Of a DNA stretch of 64,000 nt, positions 1 through 8,237 are shown one piece after another; the first letter of the stretch is position 1; each line of letters opens with the position of its first letter. The notes beneath the pieces are model-generated. The model was not told the origin of the DNA. It did no database searches and worked only from the letters and a program-made list of their open reading frames with translations. The DNA comes from Streptomyces sp. NBC_01775. GTDB taxonomy: Bacteria > Actinomycetota > Actinomycetes > Streptomycetales > Streptomycetaceae. Location: assembly GCF_035917675.1 (NCBI RefSeq), contig NZ_CP109104.1:2046001-2110000 (forward strand), written 5' to 3'. The position numbers and the translations under genes are program-made.

Positions 1-627
1 CATCTGATCGGGCACTTCGTGGACCAGGCGCGGCGTTCGGGCGCTTCGTGGACCCAAATCGGGACGAGCATGGGGGTCACGCGGCAGGCGGCGCAGAAGC
101 GGTTCGTGACCAAGGCCGCCGGCGAAACGCCGGACCTGGACCCGGGCCAGGGGTTCAGCCGGTTCACGGAGCGGGCGCGGAACGTCGTGATGGCGTCGCA
201 GAACGAGGCACGCGCGGCGGGCAACGACCAGATCCGCCCCGAACACCTCGTGCTGGGGCTCTTGTCCGAGCCGGAGGCGATCGCCGCGCGGGCGGTCACC
301 GCGCAGGGCGTGGCCCTGGAGGACGTGCGCCGCACGGCCACCGAGGCGCTTCCGGCGAAGGCCGGACAGGTGCCGGATCTGGTGCCCTACGACGCCGCCT
401 CCAGGAAGGTCATGGAGCTCACCTTCCGCGAGGCCCTGCGGCTGGGCCACAACTACGTCGGGACCGAGCACATCCTGCTCGCGCTGCTGGAGTTCGAGGA
501 CGGCACGGGCCCGCTCAGCACCCTCGGGGTCGACAAGCCGGCCGCCGAGGCCCATGTCGCCGAAGCGGTGGCCGCCGTCGTCGCGGCGGCGAAGGAGGAG
601 AAGGAGCCGAAGGGGAACACGCCCTGA
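1..627 (+). CDS. Clp N-domain protein (5' partial)
   Basis: The frame is open to the left edge, so the true start lies outside the window; an internal GTG at 19 is not needed. The visible part begins with a short helix-turn-helix-like stretch (GASWTQIGTSMGVTRQAAQ). Two Clp-N repeats follow: the first starts at FSRFTERARNVVMASQNEAR, the second contains YVGTEHILLALL. In ClpC-type unfoldases this domain binds adaptors and substrates. There is no AAA+ ATPase module after it, so this is a stand-alone Clp-N protein of the kind common in Streptomyces, not ClpC itself. The role is unknown; a DNA-binding or adaptor function is inferred from the HTH plus Clp-N layout. It converges on the GNAT gene that ends at 682. 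Confidence 0.8.
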   Translation, partial: HLIGHFVDQARRSGASWTQIGTSMGVTRQAAQKRFVTKAAGETPDLDPGQGFSRFTERARNVVMASQNEARAAGNDQIRPEHLVLGLLSEPEAIAARAVTAQGVALEDVRRTATEALPAKAGQVPDLVPYDAASRKVMELTFREALRLGHNYVGTEHILLALLEFEDGTGPLSTLGVDKPAAEAHVAEAVAAVVAAAKEEKEPKGNTP

Positions 628-681
628 CCGCCGGCGTGGTGCCTACGCGGTGGATGGCTCGCACATGACGCGTGGGCAGGC

Positions 682-1305
682 TCAGAGCCGGCGCTGTACC
701 GCCCCGACGCTGTCACCACCATTGGCGTTGAACGCGATCGCGGCCTGCGGCGCGGGGCGGCGGTAGCGCTGGCGGGAGCCGCCTTCGGGGCCGGGGGGCT
801 CGGGGTCGGCAGGGGTGAAGCCCAGCCGTTCGTAGAAGGTGCGGGCGCCGCTCTCGTGCGCGCCCGGGTGGTCGGCGCCGAAGGTGATGACCTCCAGGCT
901 GCCGGGCGCGTGGACGTAGCGGCGCACCGCGTCGTCCACCAGCGCGCGGCCCACCCGCGCACCGCGGGCACGTTCGGCGACGACCAGCCAGTGGATGTCG
1001 TACACGGGCGGCTCCGCGCCGAAGAGCAGGCCGCCGACGGGAACGGGGCCGTCGGCGGGAGCGGGAACGGGGCCTCGGGCGGGGGCGGCAGGGGTGGCGG
1101 GGGTGCCGGGGATTTCCGCGAGGAGGGCCATACCCGCCGCGATGTGGGCGCGGACCGCGTCGTGGAAGCCGGGCTCCTCGACCATCGGGCCGAACCAGTG
1201 CTCGACCTCGGCGGCCAGCGCGAGAAAGGCGGGGAGGTCGTCCTCGGCGGCGAGCCGGACGACGACCCACGGTGGCCGCGCCGGCAGCGGGGTCGAGGCG
1301 TTCAC
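682..1305 (-). CDS. GNAT family N-acetyltransferase
   Basis: A 207-residue protein with the acetyl-CoA-binding signature late in the fold (RARGARVGRALVDDAVRR) and a C-terminal YERLGF motif typical of Gcn5-related acetyltransferases. The substrate cannot be told from sequence. The GTG start at 1305 was chosen because it overlaps the stop of the upstream PIG-L gene by four bases (GTGA), a translational-coupling arrangement. A low-complexity Pro/Ala stretch sits between the N-terminal part and the acetyl-CoA site. Co-expression with a PIG-L deacetylase suggests paired deacetylation and acetylation of an amino-sugar-like substrate, but that is inference only. Confidence 0.85.
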   Translation of the reverse strand: MNASTPLPARPPWVVVRLAAEDDLPAFLALAAEVEHWFGPMVEEPGFHDAVRAHIAAGMALLAEIPGTPATPAAPARGPVPAPADGPVPVGGLLFGAEPPVYDIHWLVVAERARGARVGRALVDDAVRRYVHAPGSLEVITFGADHPGAHESGARTFYERLGFTPADPEPPGPEGGSRQRYRRPAPQAAIAFNANGGDSVGAVQRRL

Positions 1306-2090
1306 CGGGCGAGCCCCAGCGCCGCGGCTGCCGGGGTCAGCTCCCGGCGGACGTACCACTCGGTGGTCAGCAGGCGTCGGCGCAGGTCCTCCGGGAGGGA
1401 GGTCAGCAGCGTGACGCCGCCGCCGCGCTCGACCTCCGTCGTGTGCGCGCACAGCGCCTCCCACTTGCGCTCGCCCCAGGCCGCGATGTCCACGGCGTCC
1501 GTGATCCACTCGTCGGGCACGCCGGGCAACGGGTCGCCGTCTGAGCCCTCTTCGGGCGGCTCGGCGCCGAAGATCTGTTGCCACACCTCGCGTACGAAGG
1601 AACGGGGCAGCGTCGCGTAATACAGCGCGTCCGGGCGCCATGGGACGCCCGCCTCGCGGTAGAGCTGGTCGTGGCCCGCGGCCTCGGCCGCGAGCGTCGC
1701 GACCCGGTGGGCGAGCACGTGGTCGAGGTGCCCGTAGCCGCCGTACGCGTCGTACGTCAGCACGGCCTCGGGCCGGAACTCGCGGATGTGCGCGACGACT
1801 TCGGCCACCGCCTCGTCCAGCGGCACGTCCTGGAAGCGGGGGCGGCCCGGCGCGGACTCCGGCGGCCGGTCCGCGTAGCCGAGCAGCCGGGGCCCGCCCG
1901 GGACTCCCAGGATCTCCAGCGAGCGCGCCAACTCCCCCGCGCGGTCCGTGCCTTCGGCCCAGGTGCAGGTGACGACGGCGGTACGCGCCCCGGCCGCCGC
2001 GTACTTGGCCAGAACGCCGCCGGTCCACAGCGCCTCGTCGTCGGGGTGCGCGTGCACGCACAGCACGCTTCCCGGTGCTCTTCGGCTCAT
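1302..2090 (-). CDS. PIG-L family deacetylase (MshB-like)
   Basis: A 262-residue zinc-dependent N-deacetylase of the LmbE/PIG-L family. The N-terminal zinc motif AHPDDE is at residues 14-19, and the second metal motif GHLDH is at 120-124. The length fits the family, which includes MshB (mycothiol biosynthesis) and Mca. The start at 2090 places the first strand immediately before the AHPDDE motif, as in MshB. The gene is translationally coupled to the GNAT gene downstream. I cannot say whether it is the genuine MshB or one of the several paralogues Streptomyces carries; the GNAT neighbour rather suggests a paralogue. Confidence 0.88.
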   Translation of the reverse strand: MSRRAPGSVLCVHAHPDDEALWTGGVLAKYAAAGARTAVVTCTWAEGTDRAGELARSLEILGVPGGPRLLGYADRPPESAPGRPRFQDVPLDEAVAEVVAHIREFRPEAVLTYDAYGGYGHLDHVLAHRVATLAAEAAGHDQLYREAGVPWRPDALYYATLPRSFVREVWQQIFGAEPPEEGSDGDPLPGVPDEWITDAVDIAAWGERKWEALCAHTTEVERGGGVTLLTSLPEDLRRRLLTTEWYVRRELTPAAAALGLAR

Positions 2091-2190
2091 GTTGCCTCCC
2101 GCGCACCATCATCCACGCCTGTCGCGGTGGGGCGGGGCGGGGCTGGGGCGGGGCGCAAGGGGGCGGGCGCGGGCTGACGTCTCGCTGGCC

Positions 2191-2901
2191 TCAGTGCGCG
2201 ACGGACGCGGCGACCTCCGCCGCGAGGCGCACCGCGAGGGCTCGCGCCAGCAGGACCGGGCGGCCCGCCGCCGCTGCCGCCGCGCGGCGCATCGACTCCG
2301 TGTAGCCGATGCAGTCCAGCACCAGCCAGCGGCAGCCGCCCTCCGCGAGGCGGCGCGCCGCCTCGCCGGTCCGGGTGTGCGCGTCCGGCGCGTACGGATC
2401 GGCGGGCTCGGCGGTGACCTGGCCCGGCAGCAGTTGCGACCAGCGGCGCGCCACGTCGGCCCGCTGCGCGGGCAGGGGGCACACGACGCCCACCGGATCG
2501 TTCCCGACGATGGCGCGCACGCCCTGCTGGACGAGGGGTTCGGCGTACAGGAGGGGGCGCCGGGCCAGTACGGGCGGGAAGTTGCCCGTACACAGCAGGA
2601 GCGTCGCCGCCGCGCCGTCCGCTTCGCAGCGGGCCACGGCGGTTGCCATGCGGGGGGCCAGCGCGTCGTGGCCCAGCACGACGGAGGTGCCGTCGCGCAG
2701 GCGGGAGATCAGTGGGGCCTCGCCCTCCGCGGGCGCCAGGACGCTGCGCGTCCTGGCGGCCTCTTCGCCCTCGAACACGTCGTCGTCGAGCGCGCCGTGC
2801 TCGTGCGGCTCCGCGCCGCCCAGCAGGGGTTCGATGTCCCCCGCCAGATCCGCCCTGGGCGCCTGCCCGATGGTGACCAGTCCCAGCCTCACATGTCCCA
2901 T
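2191..2901 (-). CDS. aroM: AroM family protein
   Basis: A 236-residue protein matching the AroM family, whose biochemical role is not established. Visible hallmarks are the N-terminal GLVTIGQAPR motif, a central LLCTGNFP segment and a C-terminal LVLDCIGYT segment; the fold resembles Asp/Glu racemase-like proteins. The ATG at 2901 is preceded by AGGAG three bases upstream. In E. coli aroM lies beside aroL, but here it follows an OPT transporter and a DUF1177 gene, a context that argues against a shikimate role and for handling of an imported compound. About 165 bases without a gene separate it from the transporter. Confidence 0.85.
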   Translation of the reverse strand: MGHVRLGLVTIGQAPRADLAGDIEPLLGGAEPHEHGALDDDVFEGEEAARTRSVLAPAEGEAPLISRLRDGTSVVLGHDALAPRMATAVARCEADGAAATLLLCTGNFPPVLARRPLLYAEPLVQQGVRAIVGNDPVGVVCPLPAQRADVARRWSQLLPGQVTAEPADPYAPDAHTRTGEAARRLAEGGCRWLVLDCIGYTESMRRAAAAAAGRPVLLARALAVRLAAEVAASVAH

Positions 2902-3066
2902 AGGCTCCTAATCCTTCCGGTACCGGTGCTCAATGCGACCCCGTGTCCTTCCCACCGCGACGGACCGGCCTCGCGGCCGAGGCAGTCCGCCACCGCCGGG
3001 CCGCGCCGTTCCGCGTCCCCGCCGTCGCGGCGGAACAGGGTTTGGCGGGGGGCGAAGCCGGGGGCG

Positions 3067-4746
3067 CTACAAAGCCTTGTAGATCTGGCTGACGTCGTTC
3101 AGGGAGCTGCCGGCCACCAGGCCGGCTCCTACCAGGGCGAGGTCGTTGTCGGCGTCGGCCTGGGTTTCTTCGGGGGTGTACTCCGCCAGGTCACGGCGAC
3201 GGGCCTTCCAGCGGGAGTACGCGACGCGGACGGCCAGCGCTGCCAGGACCAGCCAGCCCGCCTGGGGAGTGGCGACCAGGAGGCCCGTGGCCAGGAGGAC
3301 GCCCATCTGGCGCGAAGATCCGCCGAGGAGCTGGATGAGGGCGCCGGGGATGGCCCACAGGGCCATCATCGTCAGGGCGTGCGTATCGGTGAGGCCCGCC
3401 TTGATCGTGTCGACGTACACCTGGGCGACCGGCGGCACCCGCCCGTCGGAGAAGAACGGCTTCCAGGCGATCATCACCACGATGATGGCGACGGCGAACC
3501 CGACGAGCTGGGCGATGTACTGCTGGCGGCGCCCGGCCGTCTCGTACGGGTGCCACGGCACGGCGTCCTTCCGCAGCAGCCAGCCGGCCTTGAAGTCGAA
3601 GCCGACATCCGCGAACGCGGGCCCCGTGGAGGCGGCGTAGCCGACGAGCAGGGCGAGCGGCACCATCGGGATGCCCAGGACGAGCCCGAGGATCAGGAAG
3701 ATCAGGGTGACGGCGAAGGCGGGGAACCATCCCGAGTGCATCGCGGCCAGCCCCACGATGAGCTGGTGGATCAGCGCGGCGACCCCGGCGAGCAGTACCC
3801 AGCCGACGAGGCCGAGACCGCTCATGTCGGAAGTGATGCCGCCCATCAGGGCGATGAGCATGGCGCCGACGAGGAAGAGCACCAGCCCTTCCAGCAGTCC
3901 GCGCCGCAGCCGCCGGGCGTCGACCGTGCGGGTCTCGGGGGCGAAGCGGTCGGCCGTGGGGGCCTCGGCGCTCGCCGCCGTCTTCGCGCGGCGATCCCGC
4001 ATCAGCAAGGCCGCCTGGACCAGGGCGACGAGCCCGGCTCCGATCATCACGCCGTGCGGCACGTAGTTCGCCGCCAGGTCGACATCGAGCAGCGTCGGCG
4101 CGTACTGCGCCACCAGCAGGCCGATGCCGAACATCAGCAGCGCCCAGATGTTGCCCAGGAAGGCGACGCCCGCCGCGCTCATGGGCAGCTTGAAGAGGGA
4201 GCCGACGAAGCCGACGACCGCGCTGAGCCCGAGCAGCTTGGCCTTGCGGCCTCCCTCGTCGCCCGCCTTGATCGTCTCGGCCGCCGCGATGCCCGCGGGC
4301 CACGCTGCGGAGGCGGGCAGCAGCCGGGAGTCGAAGACGCGGTAGAGGACCCAGCTGTCGACGGCCAGGCCGATCACCGCGCCGCCGAGCATCGGCCACA
4401 CCAGGCCGGGCCGTCCCAGCAGGAACGGCACGGCGATCGGCGTGACCAGGGAGTTCGCGGCGGCGAAGGTGGAGCCGGAGATCGCGGACTGGACGAGGTT
4501 CTGGCGCTGCGGGTCGCGCATCTTGGCCAGGGCCGCGAAGGAGATCCGCCCGATCAGCATGGCGATCAGCGCGCCGATCACCGAGGTGTTGGGCGCGATG
4601 CCCAGCGTGGTGATCAGGACGAGGCCGATGACCGCGCCGAGCACGCTGAGCAGGATCGTCACGACGAGCGTGACGGGCTCCAGCGCTCTGGGGTGGGTCC
4701 GTGCCTGGGGTGCGGCTTCTGCCGCCGGTGGGGATGGGTTGCTCAT
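3067..4746 (-). CDS. OPT/YSL family transporter
   Basis: A 559-residue integral membrane protein with about a dozen hydrophobic segments spread over its whole length, beginning with LEPVTLVVTILLSVLGAVIG. The composition and repeated amphipathic loops fit the oligopeptide transporter (OPT) family, proton-driven importers of short peptides or metal chelates. The short N-terminus is cytosolic and Pro/Ala-rich. It starts seven bases after the DUF1177 stop, so the two genes are very probably co-transcribed. Substrate is unknown. With DUF1177, AroM, IclR and PepE close by, a small peptide or amino-acid conjugate is a reasonable guess. Confidence 0.85.
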   Translation of the reverse strand: MSNPSPPAAEAAPQARTHPRALEPVTLVVTILLSVLGAVIGLVLITTLGIAPNTSVIGALIAMLIGRISFAALAKMRDPQRQNLVQSAISGSTFAAANSLVTPIAVPFLLGRPGLVWPMLGGAVIGLAVDSWVLYRVFDSRLLPASAAWPAGIAAAETIKAGDEGGRKAKLLGLSAVVGFVGSLFKLPMSAAGVAFLGNIWALLMFGIGLLVAQYAPTLLDVDLAANYVPHGVMIGAGLVALVQAALLMRDRRAKTAASAEAPTADRFAPETRTVDARRLRRGLLEGLVLFLVGAMLIALMGGITSDMSGLGLVGWVLLAGVAALIHQLIVGLAAMHSGWFPAFAVTLIFLILGLVLGIPMVPLALLVGYAASTGPAFADVGFDFKAGWLLRKDAVPWHPYETAGRRQQYIAQLVGFAVAIIVVMIAWKPFFSDGRVPPVAQVYVDTIKAGLTDTHALTMMALWAIPGALIQLLGGSSRQMGVLLATGLLVATPQAGWLVLAALAVRVAYSRWKARRRDLAEYTPEETQADADNDLALVGAGLVAGSSLNDVSQIYKAL

Positions 4747-4753
4747 GTGCGGT

Positions 4754-5746
4754 TCAGTCCTCTGTGGCTCCGGCGGTGGACTGGAGGCGGGTCATCGGGC
4801 CGTAGAGGTCCACCAGGCGGGCGAACTCCTCCGGGTCGTGGAAGCGGATGACACCCCGTCCGTATTCCTTCGCGGTCTCGATCGCGAAGCGACCCGCCGC
4901 GGCGATGTCCGCCTCGTGGCTGGCACCCGTGGCACAGCCGGCGACGGCGGACTGCGCGGTCAGCGCGAGCCCGACGACGGGCGCCGGGGTGGCCACGCAC
5001 GGCTGCATGATCGAGTTGATGTGGTGGACGCCGTTGCCGTAGGGCGTGATGTCCTGCGTGGTGATCGGCAGGACGTGCGCGGCCTCGCCGGTCACCGTCT
5101 CCAGGACGCCGAGCAGGCCGTCGCTCACGCGCAGGATCCAGCCCTCCTTGACCGTGGGGGACAAGGCGATGCCCCGGTGGTTGAGGAGCCGGTTGCCCTT
5201 GGTGGTGTCGATGGAGACGACGGCGTCCATGGCCTCGTCGATCTCCTCGCGGTTGCAGTCGAGGACGGAGACCGGGGAGTCCATGAACGGCACCGGGTCG
5301 TGCGGCCGGGTCGGCGCGTCGGGGCACACATGGGTGCTGAGGATGACGTCGCCCTCCAGGACGTCGCCGCGCCCGTACATGTCGAGCAGCTTGGCGGCGG
5401 CCGAGAGAGCGGCGACGGCGCCGTCCGCGTCGGAGACGATGCCGGTGCGCTCGGGGCGGGCCCCGACGCCGCCGAGGCGGCCGAGGACGCCGAGGGTGGG
5501 GGCGCTGCCGCCGGAGCGCGCGCCGGCGCTGCCGGGGACGACGACCTTGACGAAGTCGGTGCCGCCCTTGGCCCCCTCGACGCGGGTCACGGAGATCTCG
5601 ACCTGTTCGAGCACGGAGGCCGGGGCCGGGTGGCCCGCCTCCCGCGCGGCCCGGTCGAGGACGTCCCGCAGGTGCGCTGCGAGCGTGTGCCCGGCCGCCT
5701 GCGGGCGGTCGAGAAGTTCGATGACGTCGAGTACGTGCTTGAGCAC
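4754..5746 (-). CDS. DUF1177 domain-containing protein
   Basis: A 330-residue protein that belongs to the DUF1177 family over its full length. Recognisable stretches include GDVILSTHVCPDAP, SPVSVLDCNREEIDEAMDA, DITPYGNGVHHIN and a C-terminal AIETAKEYGRGVIRFHDPEE. Conserved Cys, Asp and His residues suggest a hydrolase or metal-dependent enzyme, but no activity is established for the family. It is the promoter-proximal gene of the DUF1177-OPT(-AroM) unit and is divergent from an IclR regulator, the usual arrangement when the regulator controls a catabolic operon in response to its substrate. Confidence 0.85.
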   Translation of the reverse strand: MLKHVLDVIELLDRPQAAGHTLAAHLRDVLDRAAREAGHPAPASVLEQVEISVTRVEGAKGGTDFVKVVVPGSAGARSGGSAPTLGVLGRLGGVGARPERTGIVSDADGAVAALSAAAKLLDMYGRGDVLEGDVILSTHVCPDAPTRPHDPVPFMDSPVSVLDCNREEIDEAMDAVVSIDTTKGNRLLNHRGIALSPTVKEGWILRVSDGLLGVLETVTGEAAHVLPITTQDITPYGNGVHHINSIMQPCVATPAPVVGLALTAQSAVAGCATGASHEADIAAAGRFAIETAKEYGRGVIRFHDPEEFARLVDLYGPMTRLQSTAGATED

Positions 5747-5814
5747 TGCGGCTCCCTGGTGCGCGGTGGTGCTGTGTGCTGTGGTGCTGATGCCGCCGTT
5801 CGGTGCGGTTGGCC

Positions 5815-5873
5815 AAAAGGTTCCCTCCGAGTTTCTGAGAGAGCAACCTTTTCCCTATATGAGAGATAAGGAA
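5815..5873. promoter_or_regulatory. Putative IclR operator region between DUF1177 and iclR-type gene
   Basis: The 150-base divergent intergenic region holds a perfect 8-bp inverted repeat, AAAAGGTT (5815-5822) and AACCTTTT (5845-5852). Overlapping it is a second, nearly perfect one, TTCCCTAT (5851-5858) and ATAAGGAA (5866-5873). TGAGAGA occurs twice (5836, 5860). IclR-family proteins bind such AT-rich palindromes as dimers or tetramers, so these are good operator candidates for the adjacent regulator. Confidence 0.5.
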
Positions 5874-5896
5874 TCGACTACCGGTAGAGTGCCCGT

Positions 5897-6685
5897 GTGA
5901 CTACCGATCGAGGAGCACCGCTCCAGACCGCTGACCGCGCGCTTCAGGTCCTGCTCGCCTTCTCCCACGACCGGGAGGAATGGGGGGTGACCGATCTCGC
6001 CGCGGAGTTCGGCTGGGACAAGTCGGTCGCCCAGCGGCTGCTGGCCTCTCTCGCCCACCGCGGCTTCCTGGTGTCCGACGCCGTCACCCGGCGCTACCGC
6101 CTGGGCCCCGCCGTCTGGCACATGGCCACCGCGTGGGAGCGGCACGGCGGCATGGCCGGGCTCGTACGCCCCGGCCTGCGGGAACTGGCGGCGGCCGGCG
6201 GAGTGACCGCGCTGTTCGCCGTGCCCGACGGGACGCATCTGCGCTGTGTGGACTCGGCGGACGGCTCGTCAGGACCGCTGCGCACCTACCGGCTCGCGGA
6301 CGAGCTGTATCCCGGGCACGCGGGCGCCACCTCGCGCGCCTACTTCGGGATGCTCAGCCCCGGCGCCCGCGCCGCCATGCTCTACAGCCGTCCCATGGCC
6401 CGCTTCAGCGAGCTGACCATCACCGACGCGGCCGAACTGGAGGAGCTGATGTCCCGGGTGCCGGTGGACGGTTACGCGTACTCGGAGGGCGAGTACGACC
6501 CGGCGACGGCCGGCCTCGCCGTGCCCGTGATGGTGCGCACACAGCCGGTCGGCTCGCTCACCCTCGTCGGGCCGCACGAGCAACTCAACGGCAGACAGGA
6601 CGAGTTGCTGGTGCCGCTCCGCTCCATCGCGGAGGGCCTGGGCGAACTGCTCACCCCGCGCCGGGTGCGCACCCAGCGCGCCTGA
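5897..6685 (+). CDS. IclR family transcriptional regulator
   Basis: A 262-residue regulator. An N-terminal winged helix (about residues 8-70, with VTDLAAEFGWDKSVAQRLLASL as the HTH) is followed by the IclR effector-binding domain (about 80-255, including GYAYSEGEYDPATAGLAVPV and an RSIAEGLGELL C-terminal helix). The family acts as repressor or activator sensing small organic acids. The GTG at 5897 has no clear ribosome-binding site, and a TAGAGT box sits seven bases upstream, so the transcript may be leaderless. It diverges from DUF1177-OPT and precedes pepE, and probably regulates both. Confidence 0.88.
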   Translation: MTTDRGAPLQTADRALQVLLAFSHDREEWGVTDLAAEFGWDKSVAQRLLASLAHRGFLVSDAVTRRYRLGPAVWHMATAWERHGGMAGLVRPGLRELAAAGGVTALFAVPDGTHLRCVDSADGSSGPLRTYRLADELYPGHAGATSRAYFGMLSPGARAAMLYSRPMARFSELTITDAAELEELMSRVPVDGYAYSEGEYDPATAGLAVPVMVRTQPVGSLTLVGPHEQLNGRQDELLVPLRSIAEGLGELLTPRRVRTQRA

Positions 6686-6905
6686 GCACTGAGCGCTGAG
6701 CGCTGAGCGCTCCGCTGGAAGCCCGGTACACCCCTGCGGGTGCTCCCCCAAGCTCTTCAAGTAGGGAGGTACCCCCAGGCCGGTCGTGCCCACGCGGCGG
6801 AGCCGCATATGTGACACAGCACCGCGCCCCTTCGGGGCAACCCCCGTACGCGGATCCCCCGCACGCACATCCCCCGTGCCTCCCACAGAAAGGCTCAACG
6901 TCCCC

Positions 6906-7637
6906 ATGAAGCTCCTGCTGCTGTCCAACTCCGCCGCGCCGGGCCGCGGTTACCTCGACCACGCGCGGGAGGTCATCGCCGGGCACCTGGCGGGCGTGGA
7001 CGAGCTGCTGTTCGTGCCGTACGCGCTGGCCGACCACGACGGCTACACCGCCAAGGTCGCCGCCTTCATGGAGGGCATCGGCGTGCGCGTACGCGGCGCG
7101 CACACGGCGGACGACCCACGCGAGCTGGTCGCCGGGGCACAGGCCGTCTTCATCGGCGGCGGGAACAGCTTCCGGCTGCTCAAGTCCCTCCAGGAGCGGG
7201 GCCTGGTGGACGCCGTCGCGGACCGCGTCCGCTGCGGCGTCCCGTACATGGGCTCCAGCGCCGGCACCAACATGGCCTGCCCGACGCTGCGTACGACCAA
7301 CGACATGCCCATCGTCGAGCCCGCCTCCTTCGCCTCGCTCGGCCTGGTCCCCTTCCAGATCAACCCGCACTACCTGGACCCGGACCCGGCCGGCACCCAC
7401 ATGGGCGAGACCCGCGAGGAGCGGCTGACGCAGTTCCTGGAGGAGAACGCCGTCCCCGTGCTCGGCCTGCGCGAGGGCACCTGGCTGCGGCGCGACGGCG
7501 AGGCGCTGGGGCTGGGCGGAGTCGCGGCGGGCGCCCGGCTGTTCACGGCGGGCGCCGCGCCGGTGGAGTACGCGCCGGGCGCCGACCTGAGCGCACTGCT
7601 CGCGACGCGGGCACGCTTCGACAGCCGGGCGGACTGA
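6906..7637 (+). CDS. pepE: Dipeptidase E (peptidase family S51)
   Basis: A 243-residue serine peptidase that cleaves dipeptides with N-terminal aspartate. The nucleophile elbow GSSAG places Ser118; Asp133 (TTND) and His155 (NPHYL) complete the triad. These are offset by two from the Salmonella PepE residues Ser120, Asp135 and His157, which supports both family and start. The ATG at 6906 was chosen over upstream starts because the conserved MKLLLLSNS strand begins there. It lies about 220 bases after the IclR gene; the spacer holds short direct repeats of GAGCGCT and GC-rich hairpins. With the OPT transporter nearby, a role in using imported Asp-containing peptides is inferred. Confidence 0.9.
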   Translation: MKLLLLSNSAAPGRGYLDHAREVIAGHLAGVDELLFVPYALADHDGYTAKVAAFMEGIGVRVRGAHTADDPRELVAGAQAVFIGGGNSFRLLKSLQERGLVDAVADRVRCGVPYMGSSAGTNMACPTLRTTNDMPIVEPASFASLGLVPFQINPHYLDPDPAGTHMGETREERLTQFLEENAVPVLGLREGTWLRRDGEALGLGGVAAGARLFTAGAAPVEYAPGADLSALLATRARFDSRAD

Positions 7638-7711
7638 CGCCCCGTACCGGCGCGGGGGCCGGGGCGGGGGGCTGGGGCGCGGGGGCCGGGCTGCGGCGGG
7701 CGGCCCTCGGC

Positions 7712-8161
7712 TCAGCGGGCGGGGGCCGCGGGCCTCTCCCCGAGAGCCTCGAAGGACTCCGAGGTCACAGAGGTCTCGGAGATCTCCGAAGTCTCGGAAG
7801 TCTCGGAGTCCTCCCCCGCTGCCGGGCCGTGCGCCGTTCGGCCGCCGAGCAGATGCTCCCGGCCCCAGGCACCGAGCGGGGCCAGCGCCTCGTTGAGGGA
7901 GCCGCCCAGCGGGGTCAGCGCGTAGGCGACCCGGCGCACCGCGCCCTCCATGCTCTCCTCGCGGACGACGATGCCGTCGGACTCCAGCTCGCGCAGATGC
8001 GAGGTGAGCACCTTCTCGGTGACCCCGGGCAGCTCGCGCCGCAGCTCACCGAAGCGGCGCGGTGCCTCGTTCAGCGCCCACAGGATGAGCACCTTCCACT
8101 TGCCGCCGACCACGTCGATCGCCGCGTCGATGCCGCACACGTACGTGTCCCGCCTGGTCAT
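7712..8161 (-). CDS. HxlR family transcriptional regulator with TSE-repeat tail
   Basis: A 149-residue regulator. The HxlR winged helix fills residues 5-100 (AAIDVVGGKWKVLILWAL; LRRELPGVTEKVLTSHLREL) and Cys9 lies at the position often used for redox or electrophile sensing in YodB-like members. The last 30 or so residues are a low-complexity Glu/Ser/Thr tail built from repeats of TSE, encoded by a 9-bp tandem repeat (about 7745-7812). The tail is absent from ordinary HxlR proteins. The gene is divergent from the oxidoreductase at 8238 with only 76 bases between, so it probably controls that gene and itself. Confidence 0.88.
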   Translation of the reverse strand: MTRRDTYVCGIDAAIDVVGGKWKVLILWALNEAPRRFGELRRELPGVTEKVLTSHLRELESDGIVVREESMEGAVRRVAYALTPLGGSLNEALAPLGAWGREHLLGGRTAHGPAAGEDSETSETSEISETSVTSESFEALGERPAAPAR

Positions 8162-8237
8162 GCACTCACTTTAAGGTAACCACCCACAAAACAGTGCGTA
8201 CTTGATCACCTTCTGGGCGCGAACGAGCCTTGTGCGC

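Noticed and set aside
1948..4851. A 967-codon plus-strand open frame running over AroM and the OPT transporter
   Set aside because: Antisense shadow of GC-rich genes: composition dominated by Arg, Gly, Gln, Asp and His, no domain, and it contradicts the clear OPT and AroM proteins on the other strand.
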